38,795 bases of DNA, taken from positions 1 to 38,795 of the forward strand of contig JAVSLW010000023.1 of NCBI GenBank assembly GCA_039666455.1, given 5' to 3'. This document shows positions 26,316 through 35,125 of the stretch, piece by piece. How positions within the stretch are numbered: position 1 is the first letter of the stretch; each line of letters begins with the position of its first letter. The stretch is from Methanobacterium sp. (GTDB lineage: Archaea > Methanobacteriota > Methanobacteria > Methanobacteriales > Methanobacteriaceae). The notes beneath the pieces are model-generated. The model was not told where the DNA came from, made no database searches, and saw nothing but the letters and a program-made list of their open reading frames with translations. The position numbers were made by a program, and so were the translations under genes.

Positions 26316-26404
26316 TCAAAATCATAGATTTTGAAACCTATTGAAAGCTAAGCTTTCAATGCCCCAAATGCAAAGCATTTGAGGGCCCGAAATTGAAAAT
26401 TTTG
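26316..26404 (+). repeat. Array of four tandem mini-hairpins in the leader of the aminotransferase gene
   Basis: Four units: TCAAAATC-ATA-GATTTTGA (26316-26334), ATTGAAAGC-TAA-GCTTTCAAT (26340-26360), CAAATGC-AAA-GCATTTG (26365-26381) and CGAAATT-GAA-AATTTTG (26388-26404, one G-T pair). Loop centres are 25, 23 and 23 nt apart. Spacers two and three are GCCC and AGGGCC. The last hairpin abuts the ribosome site GGAGG at 26404-26408. The geometry is identical to the array at 35130-35318 although the arm sequences differ. Confidence 0.85.
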
Positions 26405-26414
26405 GAGGATTAAA

Positions 26415-27563
26415 ATGGAGGAAACATTGTTAATGATACCAGGACCTACCAGAGTAGCTCCTCGTGTGTTAAAAGCCATGTCAGAGGCTATAATGAACCA
26501 TAGAAGTGCTGAATTTGCTGAAATTCTGGTTCAAACTAATGAAATGATGTCTGAAATATTCCAGACCCAGAACCCATCCTATACAATAACAGGCTCTGGA
26601 ACAGCGGCCATGGAAGCAGCAGTTGGAAACATTCTAAACAAGGGAGATAAAATTTTAAACATTGTTGGCGGAAAATTCGGTGAAAGATTCGCCCAAATAG
26701 CAGGTGCCAATGGCGGTGTTCCAGTTAAGCTTGATGTGGAATGGGGAACAGCAGTTGATCCTGAAGATGTTAAAACCGCCTTAGATGAAGATGATGAGAT
26801 AAAAGCGGTGACAATAGTTCATAATGAAACTTCAACAGGTGTTGCAAGCCCAATAGAAGAAGTTGGTAAAATTGTTAAAGATTACAACGCTTTATACATC
26901 GTAGATACCGTTTCATCCCTTGGAGGAGACGATGTAGCTGTAGACGATTATAACATTGATATTTGTGTAACTGGCTCACAGAAATGTCTTGCTGCACCAC
27001 CGGGAATGGCTGCAATCACAGTAAGTGATGGTGCATGGGATGTAATCGATAAAACCGAATCAAACTCATATTATCTTGATGTGAGGAAATACAGGAAATA
27101 TTCACAAAATACACCACCAGAAACACCATACACCCCTTCTGTATCTTTAATGTATGCCATGCGAGAGGCCTTAAATGTCATTATGGAAGAAGGACTTGAA
27201 AGCAGAATAAAAAGACACCAGTTAGCTGCAACTGCAACAAGAAACGGTATTAAAGCACTTGGTCTTGAATTATTCGCTAAAGAAGACGTTTCATCCACAA
27301 CTGTAACTGCCATAAAAATGCCGGAAGGTGTGACCGATAAAGATATGAGAGGCACAATGAGAGATAAGTATGGAATCGTGCTTGCTGGCGGTCAGGACCA
27401 CTTAAAAGGCAACGTTTTTAGAATAGGTCATATGGGTAACGTTACCTACAGAGATATTGTTGTTACAATGTCTGCTCTTGAAATGACTTTAAAAGAGCTT
27501 GATTTTGATATATGTCTTGGAGAAGGAGTTGCAGCAGTGGAAGAAGCTTATCTCATTGGTTAA
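26415..27563 (+). CDS. Class V aminotransferase (serine-glyoxylate / aspartate aminotransferase-like)
   Basis: A 382-residue PLP enzyme of the alanine-glyoxylate aminotransferase group: LMIPGPTRVAPRVLKAM at the N terminus, TGSGTAAMEAAVGN for phosphate binding, VDTVSSLGGDD with the Asp that contacts the PLP ring, Lys190 in GSQKCLAAPPG, and the C-terminal FRIGHMGNV with the carboxylate-binding Arg. Methanogen members are known as broad-specificity aspartate aminotransferases that may supply phosphoserine; the substrate here is not provable by reading. GGAGG lies 6 nt before the ATG and directly follows the hairpin array. It converges with the radical SAM gene. Confidence 0.9.
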   Translation: MEETLLMIPGPTRVAPRVLKAMSEAIMNHRSAEFAEILVQTNEMMSEIFQTQNPSYTITGSGTAAMEAAVGNILNKGDKILNIVGGKFGERFAQIAGANGGVPVKLDVEWGTAVDPEDVKTALDEDDEIKAVTIVHNETSTGVASPIEEVGKIVKDYNALYIVDTVSSLGGDDVAVDDYNIDICVTGSQKCLAAPPGMAAITVSDGAWDVIDKTESNSYYLDVRKYRKYSQNTPPETPYTPSVSLMYAMREALNVIMEEGLESRIKRHQLAATATRNGIKALGLELFAKEDVSSTTVTAIKMPEGVTDKDMRGTMRDKYGIVLAGGQDHLKGNVFRIGHMGNVTYRDIVVTMSALEMTLKELDFDICLGEGVAAVEEAYLIG

Positions 27564-27613
27564 TATTATTTAAATTTCTTTTTATTTTTTTGATTTTAAA
27601 CTGGACAGCCTCT

Positions 27614-28972
27614 CTACCTGGCAACGTCTCTTATCATTGCACCAACTGTTTTAAGAAGTACAAATCCGTCTCTCCATGTTTGTTTGATGATATAACTTGG
27701 ACGCAGGTAAAAATCCATGAATGCCTGCTTTTGAAGGTTTTTAAGTTCTTCTAAGGAACAGTCAACAGTTTCTAAAACAGGGTTTAAAAGGGTGTATTTT
27801 GACCAGTCGTTAACCTTAATAAGGTTCTGTTTAGATGCTTCAATATAGAAATTAGTCCCCGGATATGGTGTAGCAAGCGAGAATACAGCATAGGAAGGGT
27901 TAAGGCTTTTAACAAAATTAATTGTTTTTTCAATGCTTTGTCTGGTATCTCCAGGCATTCCAAGAACTGCTGAAGCAATTGTTCTAAGATTAAGCTCTCT
28001 TGTAAGTTCAAATGTCCTTCTAATCCTATCAAGAGTAATTCTTTTGTTTAGTTTATCCAGATGTTGCTGGTCTGCAGACTCAACACCCAAAAATAGAGTG
28101 ATGCACCCGGATTCTTTCATTTTTTTCAGTAACTTTGAGGATACAGTGTCCGCTCTTGCTGTGCAGCCCCAGTAAAGATCAAGATCTCTATTTTTAATCT
28201 CACTGCAAACTTCTTCCACTCTTTTCTGGTTCATGGTGAATGTATCATCCATGAAAGCTATCATTTTAGCATGGTGTGCATCTACTAAATGTTCCATTTC
28301 ATCAACAATATTTTCAGCAGATCTCATTCTTAATTTGTGCCCGTGCATTGCCGCTGATGAGCAGAATGAACACTTGTAAGGGCAGCCTCTTCCAGAAATT
28401 AAAGTACCGGTTAGAAGTTTCATATTAAGAATTTTATACCGGTCCATTGGTAAAAGATGTCTTGCTGGGAAGGGTAAAATATCTAAATCCTCTATAATAG
28501 GCCTTGGAGGAGTTATAAATTCTCTGGTGGCGATTCCCTTAACTTCCCTTAAACTGGTTCCATTTCGGGCTGCCATTGCAATCTCCAGCATGGTGCATTC
28601 ACCTTCGCCTAAAACCACAATATCCACGAAATCATTTTTTAAAAGCTCCTGATATGTAAATGTTGGATGGTACCCACCCAAAACAACAGATGCATCAGAA
28701 CATGCGCTTTTAGCAATTCTGGCTGATTTAAGAGCCTGGTTAATGGTGGGCGTTAATGCTGTAATTCCAACCATATCTGGAGAATATTTAATAATTTCAT
28801 TTTCCAGGTCTTCCCAGCCAATTTCAAGCGCAGGACCGTCTATTATTTTAACAGCAATGTCATTTTCTTCAAGAACTGCTGCTATGTATCCAATACCTAA
28901 TGGTGGTGCCACAAGGCCAATGAATTTGTATTTTGAAGCTGTATCTGGCGGATTTATTAACATGACCTTCAT
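27614..28972 (-). CDS. B12-binding-domain radical SAM protein
   Basis: A 452-residue enzyme. Residues ~1-135 form a cobalamin-binding-like Rossmann domain (MLINPPD, LGGYHPTF, VVLGEGE), although the classic D-x-H-x-x-G is absent. The radical SAM core has C197-x3-C201-x2-C204 (GRGCPYKCSFCSS), FMDDTFTMN, FLGVESA and GMPGDT. The family (COG1032) includes methylases and cyclases on varied substrates; I cannot name this one. It begins 31 nt after the stop of the acetolactate-synthase-like gene on the same strand, so the pair is probably an operon. Confidence 0.88.
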   Translation of the reverse strand: MKVMLINPPDTASKYKFIGLVAPPLGIGYIAAVLEENDIAVKIIDGPALEIGWEDLENEIIKYSPDMVGITALTPTINQALKSARIAKSACSDASVVLGGYHPTFTYQELLKNDFVDIVVLGEGECTMLEIAMAARNGTSLREVKGIATREFITPPRPIIEDLDILPFPARHLLPMDRYKILNMKLLTGTLISGRGCPYKCSFCSSAAMHGHKLRMRSAENIVDEMEHLVDAHHAKMIAFMDDTFTMNQKRVEEVCSEIKNRDLDLYWGCTARADTVSSKLLKKMKESGCITLFLGVESADQQHLDKLNKRITLDRIRRTFELTRELNLRTIASAVLGMPGDTRQSIEKTINFVKSLNPSYAVFSLATPYPGTNFYIEASKQNLIKVNDWSKYTLLNPVLETVDCSLEELKNLQKQAFMDFYLRPSYIIKQTWRDGFVLLKTVGAMIRDVAR

Positions 28973-29003
28973 AAAATCACTTTAATTAATATATACTTTC
29001 ATA

Positions 29004-30629
29004 TTAATAATTATTACTATTTGAAGGACTTATTTCAGGTAAAATTATTCCTTCTTCTTTATCAACCATTATATCAATTAAGTAAGGCTCTTTCAAATTC
29101 AATGCATTTTTTACCGCACTGTAAACTTCACCGGGAGCAGTTACCCTTTCTCCTTTAATCCCATAAGCATTTGCCAGTTTAACGAAATCTGGATTTTCAA
29201 GTTCAACCTCGTATCTTTTCCTGTAATTCATGTCCTGCCACTGTTTTATGATTCCAAGAGAGCTGTTATTTATAATGCAGACGAGAATTTTCATTTTCTC
29301 CTGTGCTATTACTGCAAGTTCCTGCTCTGTCATCTGGAACCCACCATCACCTGCAACTAAAACCACGCTTTTTTCAGGGTTTGCAAGTGACGCACCAATA
29401 GCTGCAGGTAGACCGTATCCCATTGGCCCGAATCCTCCTGAAAAAATCAGTTCAGATGGTCTTGTAATCTTTTTAAGGAGATTTACCCATGTAGTATGTG
29501 TTCCAGCATCGCCCACTGTCGTTGCATCGCCTGAAGCATCTATTATTTCCTTTATTGCTCTTTGAGGCTTTACTGGAATATCGTTGTAGCTGGTTTTAAT
29601 ATCATAATGTTTGCTGTGGGTTTCCAGTTCCTGGAGCCATTTTTTCGTGCTTTTAATTTTTGTATCCTTTATTTTATCTAAAAAATCACCGGCATCGCCT
29701 TGAATATTGATACTGCCTTCAAGAACATTTTGATCAGGGTTAACATGAATAATTTCAGTTTTTCCAACTCCTATTTTTGTCCTTTCTGAAAATCTGCATC
29801 CAATTGCAATAAGAAGGTCACAATTTCCTCCTGCAAAGTTAGAAGCATCAGTACCTCTAAGGCCAATCATTCCAAGACATAGTGGATGGGTTTCAGGTAA
29901 AATTCCCCTTGCAGAATAGGTTGTTGCAACTGGAATGGAATTTCTTTCTGCAAAATCTCTAAGTTCATCCACAGCATGTGCCCATATAACTCCAGCACCT
30001 GCAAGAATAAGCAGCCTTTTGGAATTTTCAATTAAGCTTACTGCATCTTCAACTCCATTTAATGAAGATTCAGGTGAATATTCTTCATTTATATCCAGGA
30101 TCTCTATATTAACCATCTCCTCCAGAACATCTTTAGGAAAATTTAGATGGACTGGACCAGTTTTACCATGTTTAATTAATTGAATTGCATGTTTTAGTTT
30201 ATTGATTCCATCTTCAGCACTTTCTATGTGAAATGATTCCAAGGTGATTGGTTTAAAGACTCCATTTACATCCACGTCCTGAAACACGTTTTTTCCTTTA
30301 AAATCTCTACTTACATCCCCCGTAATTACAATCATGGGAACTGAATCCTTAAAAGCAGCCCCAACACCCATTACTAAATTTAAAGCTCCGGGACCTGCTG
30401 TTGCAACACAAACTCCAAAATTAGATGAAACTCTTGCATATCCATCAGCTGCATGGGCTGCTCCCTGTTCATGACGCATTAATACATGTTTAATGCTTGA
30501 AGTTCTTAATGCATCGTAAAAAGGAAGGATCTGTTCTCCAGGATGCCCGAAAATATATTTAACATTGTTTTTTTCTAAAATTTTAAGGAGAGCATCTGCA
30601 CATCTGATTTTATTATCATGTAGAGTCAT
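29004..30629 (-). CDS. Acetolactate-synthase-like thiamine diphosphate enzyme
   Basis: A 541-residue ThDP enzyme with the three-domain order of IlvB: N-terminal PYR domain with catalytic Glu54 (MRHEQGAAHAADGYAR), central FAD/DHAP-like domain, and C-terminal PP domain with the GDGG...N ThDP motif (VAGDGGFQMTEQELAV to INN). It resembles the catalytic subunit that makes acetolactate from pyruvate. No regulatory ilvN gene is next to it; its neighbour is a radical SAM gene, so it may be a second paralog with another 2-oxoacid substrate. A TATA-like ATATAATATC lies just ahead of the start, so the mRNA may have little leader. It is divergent from acs. Confidence 0.87.
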   Translation of the reverse strand: MTLHDNKIRCADALLKILEKNNVKYIFGHPGEQILPFYDALRTSSIKHVLMRHEQGAAHAADGYARVSSNFGVCVATAGPGALNLVMGVGAAFKDSVPMIVITGDVSRDFKGKNVFQDVDVNGVFKPITLESFHIESAEDGINKLKHAIQLIKHGKTGPVHLNFPKDVLEEMVNIEILDINEEYSPESSLNGVEDAVSLIENSKRLLILAGAGVIWAHAVDELRDFAERNSIPVATTYSARGILPETHPLCLGMIGLRGTDASNFAGGNCDLLIAIGCRFSERTKIGVGKTEIIHVNPDQNVLEGSINIQGDAGDFLDKIKDTKIKSTKKWLQELETHSKHYDIKTSYNDIPVKPQRAIKEIIDASGDATTVGDAGTHTTWVNLLKKITRPSELIFSGGFGPMGYGLPAAIGASLANPEKSVVLVAGDGGFQMTEQELAVIAQEKMKILVCIINNSSLGIIKQWQDMNYRKRYEVELENPDFVKLANAYGIKGERVTAPGEVYSAVKNALNLKEPYLIDIMVDKEEGIILPEISPSNSNNY

Positions 30630-30749
30630 TATGATATTATATTTTGTTTTTATTTTAATTAAATTTAATCTGTCCGGAAATCAATTAATTTTTATGATTT
30701 AAATTAGAGAATATAACACATCAAAAATTCTAAACATGAGGAGATAAAA

Positions 30750-32708
30750 ATGTCAAAGGATCTGGAGACATTACTCAAAGAAGAGCGCCTATTTAAACCT
30801 TCAAATAAGTTTTTAGAAGAAAGTAACATTGCTTTGTGGATGAAAAAACATAAAATTAAAAATTATGAAGAACTGCTTGAAAAAGCAAGACTGAATCCAG
30901 AATGGTTTTGGGATGAACTTGCTGGAGAGCTTGAATGGTTCCAAAATTATGAAAAAGTCTTAAAATGGGATCCTCCCCATGCAGAATGGTTTTTAGAAGG
31001 AAAATTTAATATAGTACACAATGCTTTAGACAGGCACATTGAAAATGGCAATAAAGATAAAATAGCGTATATCTGGGAAGCAGAAGATGGTAAAACAAAA
31101 AAAATAACCTATCTTGAACTTTGGAAGGAAGTAAACAGGTTTGCAAATGCCCTGAAGAATTTAGGAGTTAAAAAGGGTGATAGGATAGGTATTTATTTAC
31201 CGATGATAGTTGAACTTCCAGTGGCAATGCTTGCCTGTGCTAAAATAGGTGCAGTACATTCAGTTGTCTTTTCAGGTTTCTGGGCAAAAGCATTTCAGGA
31301 TAGAATAAATGATGCTGGAGCAAAAATAGCCATAACTGTAGATGGTTTTACAAGAAGAGGTAAACTCATACCACTTAAAGAAAATGTGGATGATATACTT
31401 GAAAACACTCCTACAGTGGAAAATGTAGTTGTAATCAAACATGCAGGTCTTGAAACTGAAATGCAGGATGGTAGGGATCTTTGGTGGCATGAAATCACAG
31501 AAAATGTGGACGATGAATGTAAAACCGAGATAATGGACTCAGAAGACCCTTTATTTATACTATACACCTCTGGAACTACAGGAAAACCAAAAGGAGTTTT
31601 ACATGTTCATGGAGGATATGCTGTTGGAGTATATACCACTTTAAAATTCGTTTTTGACCTTAAAGAGGATGATGTATGGTGGTGTGCTGCAGATATAGGT
31701 TGGGTAACTGGACACAGCTATATAGTCTATGCTCCACTTCTTTGCGGGGTAACATCAGTTATGTTTGAAGGTACTCCAGATTATCCAGATCCAGGCAGGT
31801 TCTGGAGTATGATTGAAAATTATGGGGTTACAGTTTTTTATACAGCTCCAACAACTATCAGGATGTTTATGAAATACGGCGAAAAATGGCCAGATAAATA
31901 TGATTTAAGTTCTTTAAGGCTTCTTGGATCAGTAGGAGAACCTATAAATCCAGAAGCATGGATCTGGTACTATAAATATATTGGAGGAGAAAAATGCCCA
32001 GTTATGGACACATGGTGGCAAACAGAAACTGGAATGCATCTTATAACTCCATTGCCCGTTTCTACACTTAAACCAGGGTCTGCAGTTATGCCGTTTCCAA
32101 CAGTTGAAGCAGACATATTCGATGACGAGGGTAATTCATTAAAAGATAAAGGAGGGCATCTTGTAATTAAAACACCCTGGCCATCAATGTTTAGAACACT
32201 CTATAAAGATCCTCAAAGGTACATTGATGCTTACTGGAGCAAATTTAAGAATATTTACCTGAGCGGAGATGTGGCAAGAAAAGACAATGAAGGCTATTTC
32301 TGGATTCAAGGACGAGAAGATGATGTCTTAAATGTTGCAGGGCACAGAATAAGCACTGCTGAAGTGGAATCAGCGCTTGTAAGTCATGATGCAGTTGCAG
32401 AAGCTGCTGCTGTTGGAAAACCTGACCCAATAAAAGGTGAAGAGATTTCAGCATTTGTAATTTTAAAATCAAACTATGAAGCTTCAGTTGAACTAAAAGA
32501 TACTCTTAAATATCATGTTAGGGTTGAAATAGGACCTGTTGCAACACCAAAATACATAAATTTTGTTGAAGACCTTCCTAAAACAAGAAGCGGAAAGATA
32601 ATGAGAAGAGTTATAAAAGCAAAAGTTAAAGGGGAAGATGTGGGCGATATAAGCACTCTTGCAAATCCTGAAGCTGTGGACAGATTGAATACAAACTTTA
32701 ATAGCTGA
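30750..32708 (+). CDS. acs: Acetyl-CoA synthetase, AMP-forming
   Basis: A 652-residue adenylate-forming enzyme. The P-loop LYTSGTTGKPKGV is near residue 270. The acetate-pocket Trp is in DTWWQTETG, the hinge in GREDDVLNVAGHRIS, and the catalytic Lys616 in KTRSGKIMRR, the residue acetylated for control in bacterial Acs. The motifs fit acetate rather than a longer acid. In a hydrogenotrophic methanogen it would serve acetate assimilation to acetyl-CoA. GAGGAGAT is 6 nt before the ATG. It converges with ppcA; the 41-nt gap has no strong terminator beyond T-rich sequence. Confidence 0.95.
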   Translation: MSKDLETLLKEERLFKPSNKFLEESNIALWMKKHKIKNYEELLEKARLNPEWFWDELAGELEWFQNYEKVLKWDPPHAEWFLEGKFNIVHNALDRHIENGNKDKIAYIWEAEDGKTKKITYLELWKEVNRFANALKNLGVKKGDRIGIYLPMIVELPVAMLACAKIGAVHSVVFSGFWAKAFQDRINDAGAKIAITVDGFTRRGKLIPLKENVDDILENTPTVENVVVIKHAGLETEMQDGRDLWWHEITENVDDECKTEIMDSEDPLFILYTSGTTGKPKGVLHVHGGYAVGVYTTLKFVFDLKEDDVWWCAADIGWVTGHSYIVYAPLLCGVTSVMFEGTPDYPDPGRFWSMIENYGVTVFYTAPTTIRMFMKYGEKWPDKYDLSSLRLLGSVGEPINPEAWIWYYKYIGGEKCPVMDTWWQTETGMHLITPLPVSTLKPGSAVMPFPTVEADIFDDEGNSLKDKGGHLVIKTPWPSMFRTLYKDPQRYIDAYWSKFKNIYLSGDVARKDNEGYFWIQGREDDVLNVAGHRISTAEVESALVSHDAVAEAAAVGKPDPIKGEEISAFVILKSNYEASVELKDTLKYHVRVEIGPVATPKYINFVEDLPKTRSGKIMRRVIKAKVKGEDVGDISTLANPEAVDRLNTNFNS

Positions 32709-32749
32709 AAATTCAGCTATTAAATTATTTAAATTTCAATTCTCTGCAG

Positions 32750-34207
32750 TTATCCCAGGAATTTTCTAAGGTGTGCTGCGCCTAAAATGTATTCGCTCAA
32801 ATTTTCAGTTTTGTTTTCATTTAAAGAAGATATAATAGAATCTGTCAGTTCTTTATGCTTGTTGTTTATCTGAATATCCCCTAAAATATCATCTATTTTT
32901 GTTTTAATGGATTGGGGTAATAATGGTGTATCCGGGTTATAAAACTGGAGAGCATCCCTTAAATCACTTTCAAAGTTCAGGTAAACCTTTTCTACAAATT
33001 GCAGATCTGCATCATTAAGTGCATTTAAACCCAGAATTTCTGGGGGTAGCCCCATAGAATAGAGAGCACAGGTGAAAGTTATGGCCCTTGGTAAGGAAAC
33101 ACCTTCCATACTACGGGAATATCCAAACAAACCTATGTGCAACTTTCTTTTCCTTCGGCTTGGTATGTATTTTGCAATTCTATTTATCAGAGGAGCCAGT
33201 TCTATTATCTGTTTTTGATATTCTTCACTGTACCTTTCCACTATATCCAGGCATCTTTCTTCATCTATTTCATGGGGGACACCTGTTTTTCGTTCATTTA
33301 ATTTCTTAATCGCTTCTATAACCTCTTCAGGAGAGTTATCATATTTAAATGCTGATTGAATTGTGAATGTATGTACACTTGGATATTCCTCTGATAACCT
33401 TTCAACTGTTTGGGGCCTTAAATTACCTCTAAAAGGAGCTGAACCTACTCCAATAATTGGATACATCTTTATGCCGATTTTTTCTTCTAATTTCTGAAAT
33501 CTTTGAAGAGCAATCTTATTTAAAAGAAGAGAGCTTATAAATCCATAATTCATGGCAGTGTCTGATCTTGCAAGGAAAACTCTCTGGTAATCCACAGATT
33601 TATCTTTTAAGTATTCTTCAGCCATATTATGTGCATTGAGCATATTATCTTTATCCTCAAAAAGAGGTATTACATTAATTTTTTTAGGTTTAAATTCCCC
33701 AATCCACTCTGCAATAGTTATATCTCCATTTTTAAAGGGTTTATTTTGTTTACCCACCACAAAATCACTGTAATATCTGTAAATTCTATCAAGACAATCT
33801 GAAGAAGCTGTCATTGGTAAAATTACTTCAAATACAGGTACGTAGTCCTCCCCATAAAATAGTTTAGCAGCGTCAAATGAACGAGGAATACTTTCCAGTG
33901 TTTCCAGTAAAAATTTTGCTTCTGCTTTTTCAACTGTGGGGTTAGGAACTCTTAAAGTTAAAAAAACATCTTTACCTAAAATTTTATCTTTAAAAAATGA
34001 TCCATATTTTGTAAGTAATTTTTTAACAACGTAGCTATCAACTTCTTTACCTTCACAATCCCACATCTGCTCATCACAGCCTAAATGGGATAAAACATAG
34101 TATGCTTCAGCTATTTCTTCTTCACCACCAAGTTCAGCATCTGCTGAAAAAAATGGAGGGTTTACATTATCTGGATGCTGTGTACTCATACATCTTGGAA
34201 TTTTCAT
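32750..34207 (-). CDS. ppcA: Phosphoenolpyruvate carboxylase, archaeal type
   Basis: A 485-residue archaeal-type PEP carboxylase, about half the length of the bacterial enzyme. It starts with IPRCMSTQHPDNVNPPFF, a signature of the family, and contains VFLTLRVPNPTVE, VIPLFEDKDNM, VFLARSDTAMNYG, GVGSAPFRGNLRP and GLFGYSRSMEG. It makes oxaloacetate from PEP and bicarbonate to feed the incomplete TCA pathway. AAAGGAG is 8 nt before the ATG. The reading frame upstream ends with TAA touching this ATG, so translation is probably coupled to it. Confidence 0.95.
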   Translation of the reverse strand: MKIPRCMSTQHPDNVNPPFFSADAELGGEEEIAEAYYVLSHLGCDEQMWDCEGKEVDSYVVKKLLTKYGSFFKDKILGKDVFLTLRVPNPTVEKAEAKFLLETLESIPRSFDAAKLFYGEDYVPVFEVILPMTASSDCLDRIYRYYSDFVVGKQNKPFKNGDITIAEWIGEFKPKKINVIPLFEDKDNMLNAHNMAEEYLKDKSVDYQRVFLARSDTAMNYGFISSLLLNKIALQRFQKLEEKIGIKMYPIIGVGSAPFRGNLRPQTVERLSEEYPSVHTFTIQSAFKYDNSPEEVIEAIKKLNERKTGVPHEIDEERCLDIVERYSEEYQKQIIELAPLINRIAKYIPSRRKRKLHIGLFGYSRSMEGVSLPRAITFTCALYSMGLPPEILGLNALNDADLQFVEKVYLNFESDLRDALQFYNPDTPLLPQSIKTKIDDILGDIQINNKHKELTDSIISSLNENKTENLSEYILGAAHLRKFLG

Positions 34208-34449
34208 TTATATTTCTCCTTTTATGTTTTTTAATATTTTATTAAGGGAATTTATATTATTGAACCATTCATTTCCAGTTATTTCATTAGCACATGCACA
34301 GTAAACTTGTAAAATTAAATTCCTGTATTCATGAGGAATATGTTCTGGTTGAACTGTACAGATTTCTTTCCATCTGGATCGATCTTTTATTAGCTTCTTC
34401 TGTAGCAAGCAAAAACTGTTTTGAAGCTATATGACTTTTTTATTTTCAA
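34208..34449 (-). pseudogene. Small gene upstream of ppcA, apparently frameshifted
   Basis: An open frame from a TTG at 34408 gives 66 residues ending KILKNIKGEI, with TAA directly before the ppcA ATG. The first residues look wrong, while another frame just upstream reads KSHIASKQFLLATEEANK and would join smoothly to DRSRWKEICTVQPEHIP if one A were removed from the run at ~34385-34388. A TTG at 34449 behind AGGAGGGGAGGG may be the true start, needing one more A-run correction. I therefore see a ~80-residue gene with one or two homopolymer indels. No family recognised; conserved position ahead of ppcA would be worth checking. Confidence 0.45.
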
Positions 34450-34479
34450 AGCAAATCCCTCCCCTCCTATTCATAATGA

Positions 34480-34716
34480 TTAATAATTACAGAACCTGGG
34501 GTTCAAAAATTTTTTTAAAATTTCAATAGTTTGAAATTTATCATTTTGAACTGATCTCATTTTACTATACATTCTACAGCTTATATTTTTTCTTTTTAAG
34601 AAGTTTAAATTAATTACATTTTCTCTCATTTTATCCTTATTTAGAAACACTTTTAAACTCCTAACAGCTTTTAAACATATCACTAATTGAATAATTAATA
34701 TCATAAAGACATCCAA
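34480..34716 (-). CDS. Possible small protein, unrecognised
   Basis: An open frame of 78 codons from TTG 34716 (ATG at 34704 gives 74). The start is hydrophobic (MILIIQLVICLKAV), the rest basic and Asn-rich. A TATA box on the minus strand in the palindrome at 34736-34769 is placed ~25 nt upstream, so a leaderless transcript is possible. The composition is close to what AT-rich noncoding DNA gives, so this may not be a gene. Confidence 0.25.
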   Translation of the reverse strand: MDVFMILIIQLVICLKAVRSLKVFLNKDKMRENVINLNFLKRKNISCRMYSKMRSVQNDKFQTIEILKKFLNPRFCNY

Positions 34717-34735
34717 ACATCAATAAAGTTATAAT

Positions 34736-34780
34736 TATAGTTATATAAAAATGTTTTTATATAACTATATAGCGATATAG
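34736..34780. promoter_or_regulatory. Long palindrome and second inverted repeat, divergent promoter/operator
   Basis: A perfect inverted repeat with 16-bp arms (34736-34751 and 34754-34769) and a TG loop contains a TATA box on each strand. It overlaps a second repeat, CTATAT-AGCG-ATATAG (34765-34780). It lies 56-100 nt before the ribbon-helix-helix gene, whose product is the natural candidate to bind it. Confidence 0.6.
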
Positions 34781-34835
34781 CAACATTAAAAGTTAAATAG
34801 TATAAGGAAAAATAGAAGTAGTAGAGGTGATTTAA

Positions 34836-34985
34836 ATACCCAATCAGAAGACACTTAATGTACGAATTCCAGTAGAATTAATGGACGAATTTAAAGAAAA
34901 GGCGTATAAAAAGTTTAATTATGAAAAAGGATCCCTTAAAATGGCCTGTATTGAAGCTTTAAGGGAGTGGTGTAATAAAAGCTAA
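34836..34985 (+). CDS. Ribbon-helix-helix (CopG-like) DNA-binding protein with ATA at the start position
   Basis: Translation from 34836 gives 49 residues: a beta strand KTLNVRIPVEL, a helix MDEFKEKAYKKF and a helix KMACIEALREW, the ribbon-helix-helix fold of archaeal small regulators. A Shine-Dalgarno GAGGTGA at 34824-34830 is at normal spacing to codon ATA 34836, and TAA precedes it in frame, so no ATG, GTG or TTG can start the whole domain. The first ATG (34881) would remove the DNA-contacting strand. Either ATA is used, or the start was lost. The palindromes at 34736-34780 are likely its operator. Confidence 0.6.
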   Translation: MPNQKTLNVRIPVELMDEFKEKAYKKFNYEKGSLKMACIEALREWCNKS

Positions 34986-35125
34986 AATATGATAGGTAGC
35001 TTTCTTGCAATTCAAAGTCTAAACAAAAAGAAGTCCAAACACGGATTTAACTAAAAATAAGCATTCTGACAGGCATAATATCTGGTTTTGGGTAGCCTCT
35101 TATAGTTTATTCTTTTTCCTGATAG

